Source: Pseudomonas sputi
GTDB lineage: Bacteria > Pseudomonadota > Gammaproteobacteria > Pseudomonadales > Pseudomonadaceae
Reading direction: 5' to 3'
Assembly: GCF_021603585.1 (NCBI RefSeq)
Contig: NZ_BQHI01000029.1
Span: forward strand, 1 to 56,272
Length of the DNA: 56,272 bases
The translations under genes and the position numbers were made by a program. The notes beneath the pieces were generated by a model. It was not told the DNA's origin and made no database searches. It saw only the letters and a list, made by a program, of their open reading frames with translations. Shown here in pieces: positions 41,228-49,800 of the stretch. How positions within the stretch are numbered: position 1 is the first letter of the stretch; each line of letters opens with the position of its first letter.

Positions 41228-44041
41228 TCAGGCCGCGTGTTGTCGCTGCTCGATATGGGCCGAGACTCGGCTCAACAGGTTTCTGGATTGCTTGATCGCT
41301 GCGCGTCCAATCTTCATTTTCTGTTCAAGGGCGGGCAAATTGTTGTCCGTTTTTTGCGGCAACGACATGGCTCCCTCCAGTCGCACCGGCGCGGGATCTG
41401 CGTTCGCCAGAGCGGTGATGTTTTGCAGGGCCGTGGCTTCCTCCCGGTCGAGGTGAATCGACAGTTCGTCGAGTCGCGCACTGAGCTGATCCAGATCACC
41501 CTGGCCCCAGGCGTCATTCAGCGCTTCGGTCAGTTCGGCGGCTTGCCGAAAGATGGCCAGTGACGGTTTCAGGTAGGGCACCTTGAGGTGTTTGCCCACC
41601 GCTCTGGCGGTGGTTTCGATGCCTGTTTTGGTCAGGCCCGCTGAGGTTCTCGGGTCGAAGCTTCTGGCGGTTGCCGTGACACTGAACGGCTGTGCCGAGG
41701 CCTTGTTTTTCAGTTGGCCGACTGACAGCGCCGACGGGGTGGGCAGGATGGTGTAGCCCAGAGTGGTTTCATCGCCGAGCTTTTCCATGACCTTGCTGGC
41801 CGCTTCCGCGGCCATGATTCCGCCGATGGCGGCTGCCACCGGCACCGCAACCGGCGCTGCGGGCCCGGTGACACTGGCCGCGCCGCCGGCGATCGTCCCT
41901 CCGATGGCGCCAGCCTTGATCGCGACAGCAACCGGCGCTGCGGGCCCGGTGACACTGGCCGCGCCGCCGGCGATCGTCCCTCCGATGGCGCCAGCCTTGA
42001 TCGCGACAGCAAACGACGCGAGGCTGAACAGAAATTTCTTGCCGGCGGTTTTGTAAATATCACGTGTACGAGTGAGGTTGTAGAGCTGGTAGTTGAGCTT
42101 CCTCAGTTCACTGTTCGTGGCCGACAGCAGGTTCGAATACTCGGTGATCTGCTGGCGGGCGGCGCTTTCTTCCTTGTTCATGCCCTGAAGGTCAATGAAG
42201 CGCAGCGGATTGTTCCCCACGAACGCATAGAGATTCAGTCCGTCGACAGTGCCCGCCGGATCGGCACTGACCCAGCGCCCCAGCCAGTCGGCGTAGTAGC
42301 GGGAGCCGTAGTCATACAGCCGGGTGACATCCATTTCCTTGCCCGAGTAACGGACGGTCTTGTAATCGACCTCCACGGCGGAGTGCCTGGTATAAACAGC
42401 GGTGCCGCCGAATGGCAGATAGCGCTCGTCGGTGATCAATCGCGCCTGTGTATCGAGTTCCCTGACAGCCGAACCCAGGTGGTCCGGCAGCGTGAATCGC
42501 AGCTGGTCGGCGCCGATGTTTGCCGGATCTTTCTTCCAGTGCAGGCAGCGCGCTCCGCCAGGTCCGATGTCGAGCGTGATGACGTGCAACTCCTCGCCGT
42601 TGTGCTTGGTGCGGATCTCCAGCCCCGGCAAATAGCGCACTTCATGAAAGTGACTGACTTTCGTTGTGTGGGTGTCGTGGCGTTTGTAGACCCGCTGGCC
42701 CTGGCTGTAGCGGTAATACTCTTCGTCGTTTGCGCGGCCGCCATTGCGATCGATGAGCGTCACCTTTTCCAGTTCGCCGCGGGTGTTCCAGTGCATCGGC
42801 ACGCCGGGTTGCAGGGCCTGCAGATTGCCGGCACGGTCGAACAGTTGGCTGAAATCCGGTGGCGGATCACCGGGTTTCCAACGCACGCCGCGGTTGCTGA
42901 CGGGGTCGATGAACATCTCGAAGGTGTGGCTGGTGGCGTCGCGCACGTGGGTGGTCTTGACGAGATTGTCGCCGTGGTCGTATTTGTAGTGCTCGACGTA
43001 ACTGCGCCGGTCGGCGGGGTCGGTCGGTTGTGGCGGTCCGATGTTGTCCGAGGGCGGAGCGTCGCTGTAGCCGGTGGCGCGCATCAGTCGGTACAACGTG
43101 TCGTAATCGAACGTCTGGTGACCCTCGACCCGCTGGTTGCGAAAGTAAGTCGGCGTGTAGGCGTGATCGAGAATGCGGGTGATGTTGCCCATCCGGTCGT
43201 ATTCATACTCGAAATCCAGAAGCACCGGTCCCGAGCCCTTCTGCGCGCAGTGGCGATGCAGGCGCCCGTCGGCGGCGCGGTAATGCCAGTGGCTGGTCAC
43301 ACCGTTGCCGGCCTGTTGTTCGATGATCTGCCCGGAGGCGCTGTACTGCGCATCCTGCAACACGGTTTGCCAGGTGGTCTGTCCGTTGATTTGCAACTGC
43401 ACCCGATTGAGTTGACCGGTCACGTCGTATGTCGACAGTCGCTGATGTCCCCCGGCATCGGTCTGCGTCAATTCCGCGCCCAGCGGGCTGTAACTGCGAC
43501 GGCTGACAAACGCTTTGCCATCGTGAAAGGTGCGGGTTTCTCGCAGTGCCGGGCCGGTCATTGCGAAGCTGTGCAACTTCACCGAGCCCGATGAGTCCTC
43601 CAGCTCGATCATCTGTCCGCACAGGTTGTGACCGGGATCCTGCGTGGCATCGGCGTAAGTCATCTTTTCTACGCCGGCCATCGCGTTTACATCGAGCCTC
43701 ACCGCCCGCAATTGATCATCGAAGGTTGTGCACCAGAGATTGCCCCGCGCATCCCAGCGCCTCAGCTCTTCCCCGGCAAGCCCTGGCAGGGTCAGGCTCG
43801 GGCCGGCATCGACGCTGTCGACCTTGAGAGGCTGCTCACTCAAGCCGAATACATTCACGAAGTTGGGTACCGACAACCGCGGGTCCTGCTGTTCGACCAG
43901 GCGCCCGGCGTTGTCGTGGCGCAGGCGGGTGATGAGCGTTTCCACCGGGGCGCCGGCGATAGCGCGCAGATACGCGACCTGGCGAATCGGCAGGCCTCGC
44001 CCGTCGTTTACGATGAGCGAGGGGGTGTGCCTGTGAATCAA
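41228..44041 (-). CDS. TcC-type toxin-complex protein 2 (RHS core plus variable C-terminal cargo)
   Basis: Protein of 937 aa homologous to Photorhabdus TccC and RHS-repeat proteins. The core (residues 1 to about 620) is a series of YD repeats that would form half of the TcB-TcC hollow cocoon. It ends with the RHS-associated motif WLGRWVSADPAGTVDGLNLY and NNPLRFIDLQG, where the C-terminal region is normally cut by an internal Asp protease. The last 317 residues form the variable cargo: a helical Leu/Arg/Asn-rich start, a Gly/Ala-rich hydrophobic segment with an internal duplication, then helices rich in Asp and Leu. The start is a TTG overlapping the TcC1 stop (TTGA), with GAGG 8 bases upstream. 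The cargo matches no toxin I recognise. Confidence 0.88.
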   Translation of the reverse strand: MIHRHTPSLIVNDGRGLPIRQVAYLRAIAGAPVETLITRLRHDNAGRLVEQQDPRLSVPNFVNVFGLSEQPLKVDSVDAGPSLTLPGLAGEELRRWDARGNLWCTTFDDQLRAVRLDVNAMAGVEKMTYADATQDPGHNLCGQMIELEDSSGSVKLHSFAMTGPALRETRTFHDGKAFVSRRSYSPLGAELTQTDAGGHQRLSTYDVTGQLNRVQLQINGQTTWQTVLQDAQYSASGQIIEQQAGNGVTSHWHYRAADGRLHRHCAQKGSGPVLLDFEYEYDRMGNITRILDHAYTPTYFRNQRVEGHQTFDYDTLYRLMRATGYSDAPPSDNIGPPQPTDPADRRSYVEHYKYDHGDNLVKTTHVRDATSHTFEMFIDPVSNRGVRWKPGDPPPDFSQLFDRAGNLQALQPGVPMHWNTRGELEKVTLIDRNGGRANDEEYYRYSQGQRVYKRHDTHTTKVSHFHEVRYLPGLEIRTKHNGEELHVITLDIGPGGARCLHWKKDPANIGADQLRFTLPDHLGSAVRELDTQARLITDERYLPFGGTAVYTRHSAVEVDYKTVRYSGKEMDVTRLYDYGSRYYADWLGRWVSADPAGTVDGLNLYAFVGNNPLRFIDLQGMNKEESAARQQITEYSNLLSATNSELRKLNYQLYNLTRTRDIYKTAGKKFLFSLASFAVAIKAGAIGGTIAGGAASVTGPAAPVAVAIKAGAIGGTIAGGAASVTGPAAPVAVPVAAAIGGIMAAEAASKVMEKLGDETTLGYTILPTPSALSVGQLKNKASAQPFSVTATARSFDPRTSAGLTKTGIETTARAVGKHLKVPYLKPSLAIFRQAAELTEALNDAWGQGDLDQLSARLDELSIHLDREEATALQNITALANADPAPVRLEGAMSLPQKTDNNLPALEQKMKIGRAAIKQSRNLLSRVSAHIEQRQHAA
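41847..42012. repeat. Exact 81-bp tandem duplication inside the TcC2 cargo
   Basis: Copy one starts at 41847 and copy two at 41928. The two copies are identical, and the match runs a few bases into the following sequence. The offset is 81 bp, so the reading frame is kept and 27 residues are repeated, covering AGAIGGTIAGGAASVTGPAA. No silent difference is seen, so the duplication is probably recent, or it is an assembly artefact. Confidence 0.95.
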
Positions 44042-46860
44042 GCTACCAACCCTCGGACCTTGGACCACAAGTGGCGTGCTCGGGAAAAATTTACGTCTGG
44101 ATGGGCTTGCCGTTGCAAGAACTGATTGTCCGTGGTGCCCATTTTCTTGTACCAGGCCATACCTTTTTGTGCGCGATCAATGTAATTCAGTGTGTTCTCG
44201 GTTGCCTGTTTCAGTGCCGACCGGCGAACAGGTGCGATGGCCTCGGCTGATGTCATGTTGTTCACATTCGGCAGCAGGTCGGCTGGGTAGATCACGTTTG
44301 TGCCAAGCGCGTCGAAGGCTTTTTCGGCATTGGTCCAGCGCTCAATGACGGCAGCTTTCCAGTCAGCGAGCATTGTTTCGATTTTGTTGATTTTCACAGG
44401 ATCGAGCTGGTTGATGATGTCTTCAGCTTCCTGGACCCGGGATCCCATATTCATAAACGCATTGATTCCCGGCACCACCGAACCGATCACTCTGGTCATT
44501 AAAAAATCGGGATTGAGCACCTTGCCTGGAAGCTCTTTCCAGTCAATCGCCTTGTCGGCAACCAGCCCCAGGTCTTTATCAATCGCGGCAACGGACATTT
44601 TCGAGGTCTGCGGTATAAGTGGACTGGTCAGACTGTTTGTCGCAATGGCACCCATCGCTCCGAGCAAGTCTCCGCCAACGTTGCCGCCGCTCAGACCTTC
44701 GCTGAATGGAGGCTTGCCTTGCACACTGGCATTGCTTGTATTTGCAAGCGTAGCAAGGTGCGCATAGTGCTGAGAATCAGGAATGAGCGGGCTAATCAAT
44801 TGGCCGCCGTAGTAGCCGCCGACAAAGCCGACTACCGCATTTACGGATTCACCTCCCAGATTTTTCAAAAGTTCCAACCCGACTTTCTTTTGGAAAATGT
44901 TGTGGAGTTGTCCAATTGTTTGTTCGGCGTGCCCGGCGACAACGTTTATGAATCTCGAATAGTTGTGAATAACGTTCTCTGCCTTTTCCCTGCCTTGAAG
45001 ATCGATATATCGCACTGGATTGTTTGCCACATAGGCATACCGATTCAGTCCATCTGCATTTCCCGCCGGGTCTGCACTGATCCAGCGTTGCAGCCAATCG
45101 GCATAGTAACGGTCACCAAAATATTGAACCCCGCAGAAGTCCTTCTCCTTGCCCGAAAAACGCACGGTTTTGTAATCGACTTCTATCTCATCGCGAGCGG
45201 TAAGGGTCGCCGTTCCACCGAATGGAAAGTAGCGTTCGTGACTGATGATCCGGGTTTGATGATCCACTTCCAGCAGTGCCGATCGTAGGTGATCCGTGTG
45301 GGTGTAGCGCAGTTGATCCTTGTCGATCAGCGGTGGCTTGCCGGCTTTCCAGTGCAGACATCGCACCTCACCGGCCCCGATGGGAATGACGATGACGTGG
45401 AGAAGTTCACCGTTGTCCTTCGTGCGAATCTCCAGACGACTCAGGTAGCGCACTTCATGAAAGTGACTGACTTTGGAGGCGTGTGTCTCAAGGCGCTTGT
45501 AGACCCGTTCGCCCTGGCTATAGCGGAAGGTCTCCTGGTCATCGTTGGTCCCGCCGCGATCGACCAGTGTCACCTTTTCCAGCTCATTGCGATTGTTCCA
45601 GCGCATCGGCCGGCCAGGCTGCAGTGTCAGCAGGTTGCCGGCCGGATCGAATGCTTGGGTAAAGTCGGGTGGTGGTTCGTCGGACTCGCAACGTACGCCC
45701 CGGTTGCTGGCGGGATCAATGCACATCTTTAAGGTGTGGTGGATGCCATCGCGTACGTGGATGGTTTTGATGAGGTTCCCACCGGAGTCGTGTTCGTAGG
45801 TTTCAACGTAGTTGCGCCGGTCTTTGGGATCGGTCGGCTGTGGCCGGCCGGGGTTGTCCTTCGGTGGCGCATCGCTGTAACCGGTTGCACGGGTCAACCG
45901 GGATAGCGAGTCGTAGCTGAACTCGCGGTGGCCATCGACCTGCTGATTCTTGAAATACGTAGGGACATAGGTGTGGTCGATAATCCGGGTGATATTGCCG
46001 ACCCGGTCGTATTGGTACTCGAAATCCTGAAGTGCCGGCGCCGAGGCCTTTTGCGTGACCTGTCGATGTAGACGTTCGTCGGCCGGGTTGTAGTGCCATC
46101 GACTGCTCACGTCATTGCCCGTCAACTGTTCGACGATCTGGTCGGCCGCGTTGTAATGCGCTTCCTGCAAGATCGTTTTCCAATCTGGCTCAGCGTCAAT
46201 CTTGAGCTGTGCTCGAACGAGCTGTCCGGCAACGTTGTAAAACGATCGTTGCTGGTGCCCGCCTGCATCGGTGCTCTCGAGCATCGCTCCGAGCGGGCTG
46301 AAGGCTTGCTGGTTGGTGTACGTCTGGGCGTCTGTAAAGGTGCGGGTTTCACTCAGTGGTTGGCCGGTCAGTGCGTAGCTTTTGAATTCGACGGAGCCTG
46401 ACGGATCCTTCAGCTCGATCAAATTCCCGCGCAGATTGTTTCCGGCATTGGCTGTCGCCGAGGCATAGGTGAATGTTTCGATATCCGCCGCACCGTTCTC
46501 TTCAAGACTGACCATGCGTAGCTGTGGATCATGAATCATGCGGCGATGATTGCCGTTTGCGTCCCAGGTTTGCAGGGATTCTCCAGCAAGTCCCCGCAGT
46601 GTGGCGTTCGTGCCGGAGTCGACGTTGGCCGTCCTCAGCGGCTGGCCGTTCAGCGCAAACACAGTCTGGGTATTGGGTATGACCAGACGCGGGTCGTATT
46701 GCGCCACTGGCCGGCCGGCCAAGTCATGCTGTTGGCGAGTGACAAGCGCCTGTACGGGACCGCTGGCGACCTTGCGTAAATATTCGACCGTTCTGATGGC
46801 CTCGCCGCGCGGGCCGGTGACGGCCAGCGACGGTGTGTGCCAATGCACACTGGCGTTCAT
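44038..46860 (-). CDS. TcC-type toxin-complex protein 1 (RHS core plus variable C-terminal cargo)
   Basis: Protein of 940 aa with the same core as TcC2: start MNASVHWHTPSLAVTGPRGE, YD repeats, and the RHS-associated end WLQRWISADPAGNADGLNRY and NNPVRYIDLQG at about residue 620. The last 317 residues (DNA 44041-44991) share no clear similarity with the TcC2 cargo. They contain two Gly-rich hydrophobic parts (NAVVGFVGGYYGGQLISPL) and a long helical, charged end. The cargo DNA reads AT-richer than the core, which suggests module exchange. Its start overlaps the TcB stop by 4 bases and its stop overlaps the TcC2 start, so all three are coupled. Cargo function is unknown. Confidence 0.9.
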   Translation of the reverse strand: MNASVHWHTPSLAVTGPRGEAIRTVEYLRKVASGPVQALVTRQQHDLAGRPVAQYDPRLVIPNTQTVFALNGQPLRTANVDSGTNATLRGLAGESLQTWDANGNHRRMIHDPQLRMVSLEENGAADIETFTYASATANAGNNLRGNLIELKDPSGSVEFKSYALTGQPLSETRTFTDAQTYTNQQAFSPLGAMLESTDAGGHQQRSFYNVAGQLVRAQLKIDAEPDWKTILQEAHYNAADQIVEQLTGNDVSSRWHYNPADERLHRQVTQKASAPALQDFEYQYDRVGNITRIIDHTYVPTYFKNQQVDGHREFSYDSLSRLTRATGYSDAPPKDNPGRPQPTDPKDRRNYVETYEHDSGGNLIKTIHVRDGIHHTLKMCIDPASNRGVRCESDEPPPDFTQAFDPAGNLLTLQPGRPMRWNNRNELEKVTLVDRGGTNDDQETFRYSQGERVYKRLETHASKVSHFHEVRYLSRLEIRTKDNGELLHVIVIPIGAGEVRCLHWKAGKPPLIDKDQLRYTHTDHLRSALLEVDHQTRIISHERYFPFGGTATLTARDEIEVDYKTVRFSGKEKDFCGVQYFGDRYYADWLQRWISADPAGNADGLNRYAYVANNPVRYIDLQGREKAENVIHNYSRFINVVAGHAEQTIGQLHNIFQKKVGLELLKNLGGESVNAVVGFVGGYYGGQLISPLIPDSQHYAHLATLANTSNASVQGKPPFSEGLSGGNVGGDLLGAMGAIATNSLTSPLIPQTSKMSVAAIDKDLGLVADKAIDWKELPGKVLNPDFLMTRVIGSVVPGINAFMNMGSRVQEAEDIINQLDPVKINKIETMLADWKAAVIERWTNAEKAFDALGTNVIYPADLLPNVNNMTSAEAIAPVRRSALKQATENTLNYIDRAQKGMAWYKKMGTTDNQFLQRQAHPDVNFSRARHLWSKVRGLVA

Positions 46861-49800
46861 GACTTGACCTTCTTCGCCGGTCTGGCGGGCAGTCCGGGGC
46901 GCCTGGCGGGCCGGGTGGCTGGCGCGTCGTCGGTGTCGTCGGTGTCGTTGAAGTCATAGCTGAGCTTGAACCATGGGTGCAGGATGTCGAACGCCCGATG
47001 GCCGAGGGCATTGATGGTCTGGACGGGCCGCCCCAGGGCGTCGTAGAACATCCGGTCGTGGTAGCCGTGCTCACGCATCGCGCTGTCATTGATGTAGCGA
47101 TGGGTGTTGAGGAAATAGGGGCGGTAGACGCGGATGGTTTCGCCTTTGTGGTTGTATTCCACACGACCTTGTACGCGCCAGCGTTGAACGGCCGGCATCT
47201 CGATCGGCTTGCCATCGGCCCCCGTTTCGAGGTTGTCCTCGTGCGTGGCCACGAAGGCATCGCCTGGCGGCACGAGTTGTTTGCTTTGCAATTCGCGGCC
47301 GAAGCCGTCGATGTAAACGATGTTTCTCTGAATCAATTGCAGCGGGTCGGTGTGGTAGCGGTCGGCAACCAGATTGAGAATGTGCACCGGTTGCCGCTTG
47401 GCGGTATGGATGATTCCGAGCAGTGTCTGTTCGCTGGTCGTGCGTTTTTTTTGCTGGTTCAGCCAGCGCCGGGCCGAGGCGCGGATGCGTCCGTCGGGCA
47501 GAATCAGCCCTTTGGCGATCCATGCCTTTCTTTTGCCCGGCAGCGTTGCGGGCGGCAGCAATGGCATCCAGCTGAACAGTTCCGTACGCACCACACTGGC
47601 GGCGGATGCCAGCACTTCTTTTGGATGGGCGAGGGCGTACTCGACGCTCAGGTCCGTCTGTTCGGGGTACTCGGCCAGTGGCATGAAGCCGGCCGGTTTG
47701 CCTTCTTCGGTGCCATGAAAACTGTGCACCATGGGCTGGCCGCCCGGCTCATAGAGCACTTCCTGGATGTTGTCGTTGGCGTCCGTGATGCCCAAAGGCT
47801 GGAGCGTGTGGGGGTCATGGGTGACTGTCGTCGTGCAGCCATCCGCAAGGGTGGTGGCCATGATCAGCAGGTGGTCTGCATCCCAGGTGATGTGTGTCAC
47901 CCCATGACTGGCGGTCTGCCGCACATCGGTGACGTGGTAAAAACCGTTCGCATCGGTGTAGGTGAAAAAGCCGCTCTCGGCTGACCACAGGTTTTTCAGA
48001 TCATCTTCATCCGGATCCGGTGGCAAAAACAGGCTCATGGGCTTATAGCCGATTTTTACCAGCTCGTCCCGAATGACAATGGGAACTGTGTCGTATGCCG
48101 ACAATGCCTTTTTGTCGAATACGGCCTGTTCCGTCGGCCCCGCCAGCGGGGGGTAAAGGATCTGGCCATCAGCTCCCTCCAGATATGTTTGCTGCGAGAG
48201 GGACGTCAGTTCACGGGCGGCTTTCCACTCGGCACTGTCTTTATGTTGCTCGAAGTTTTCAAAACGGATGTCCTCCGCGCGCAGCCCGCCCGGCAACGCG
48301 CCTTTGGGCAGCATCAGTGCATTACTGCGCTGGCGCCAGGGCAGACCGAGCAGCCAGTGCCCGTCAGTCATCAGGTGAAGGTACTCGGCGAGGGTTTCCG
48401 TCAGATAAAAATTTTCCTGTTGCTCATCGAAGCTGTCTTTCCAGGCACGCTGTTGATCCTCCTGCTCGAAGGGCGGAGGGTCGTTTTCCGTGCGGCGGCG
48501 TGCGCAGGCCACCGTGACACTGTGAGTCGGCTGGCCGTACTCGTTCCACTCCAGATTGATAACGTGCTGACAGATCGAGTCGTCCATGAAACGTTCGTAT
48601 TGGTGGTTGCGGCTCTCCAGTTCGCGCACCAGCAGGCTCGACGGACTGTCGTTGACCACCCGAACCAGGTAGCGAACCTCGGACAGCGAAAACACCGGGG
48701 CCGGGGCGGGGTCGTCTGCCTGACACACTTCTGTGCGCAGCAGCTGACCGGCCAGGGCATAGGCGATTTCGGTGTCGTTGGCATTGCGCCGCGTGCGAAC
48801 TCGCTCTGTGCGGCGTTTTGCATCGAACTGCGAAATAACCGTGGGCGGCAGTGGCTTTATCTCCCCGTCGAGTTCGCAAGTACCTTTCAACACCTGATCG
48901 ATGGCCTGACCCGTATGAAACCAGCTTGTCATTCGCATCGGCGCCGTATGGCCGCTCTCGGCCTTGCCCGGTTCCAGTTCGCTGTCGGTCTGACATATGC
49001 GGCCGAAACCGCGAAATTCACGTTCGTTACCGTCGTAGTAAGCCTCGAAATACGTATGGAACTGCATCAGGTAATTGCCGGTGATTTCATCATCCTGGCG
49101 TAGCCAATGGAGCACCATCTGAGGAAACGGCAACCGACAGACCGGACGTCTGCGGGCCATCAACTCCAGGCGTTTCTCGTCCAGCCAGTATTGCGCACTG
49201 CTGCGATATTGCAGCGTGGCGCTGTAGCCCATGTTGTTATTGGATCCGCTGAGCAGGTACGGCCGTTCACTGCAAAAGTGATAAACCCAGTGCTGCGGCT
49301 TCATGTGCGGCACGGTCAGCAGCAGGCTGGCGCAACCCAGGCCCTGCAGGTCGGCAAAGGTCACCTGGCAGAGGTTGTCGTAGCGGATGCCTTCGGGCCA
49401 GTCGACGTTTACCGGTACTTGCTCAAAGGCATTGCCCCCGTAATTCCAGTAGATCTCGAAGTGATCGGAGCAGAGGCGGATCAACGCGGGCGCACCGGAG
49501 CCGTCGAGATCGGCGAAACGAACCTGATCGACATTGAAAGATCCGTATTCGAAGGGCAGAGGGCTGATTTCGACACCTTTGGCGAACTTGCCATGGCCGC
49601 GACTGGCCCAGGCCTCGATCTTGTCGTGGCGGACCCTGCACAGTCCGGAGCGGTCGCTGGCGTGCAGATTGGCAAACATGACAAGCTCGCTGCGGGCGGC
49701 GCTGAAGAGTGGCAAGCGATCCGGGGTATGCGGTACGTCCTTGCCAGGTGCAAATCCTTCTTCGCGCAGGTTGGCATACACCCGTACACAGTTCGGGCCG

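Noticed and set aside
41228-46860. TcC genes as contact-dependent or type VI RHS effectors with an immunity gene
   Set aside because: No immunity-sized gene follows either cargo, no VgrG or PAAR partner is present, and the TcB partner with overlapping starts fits a toxin complex.
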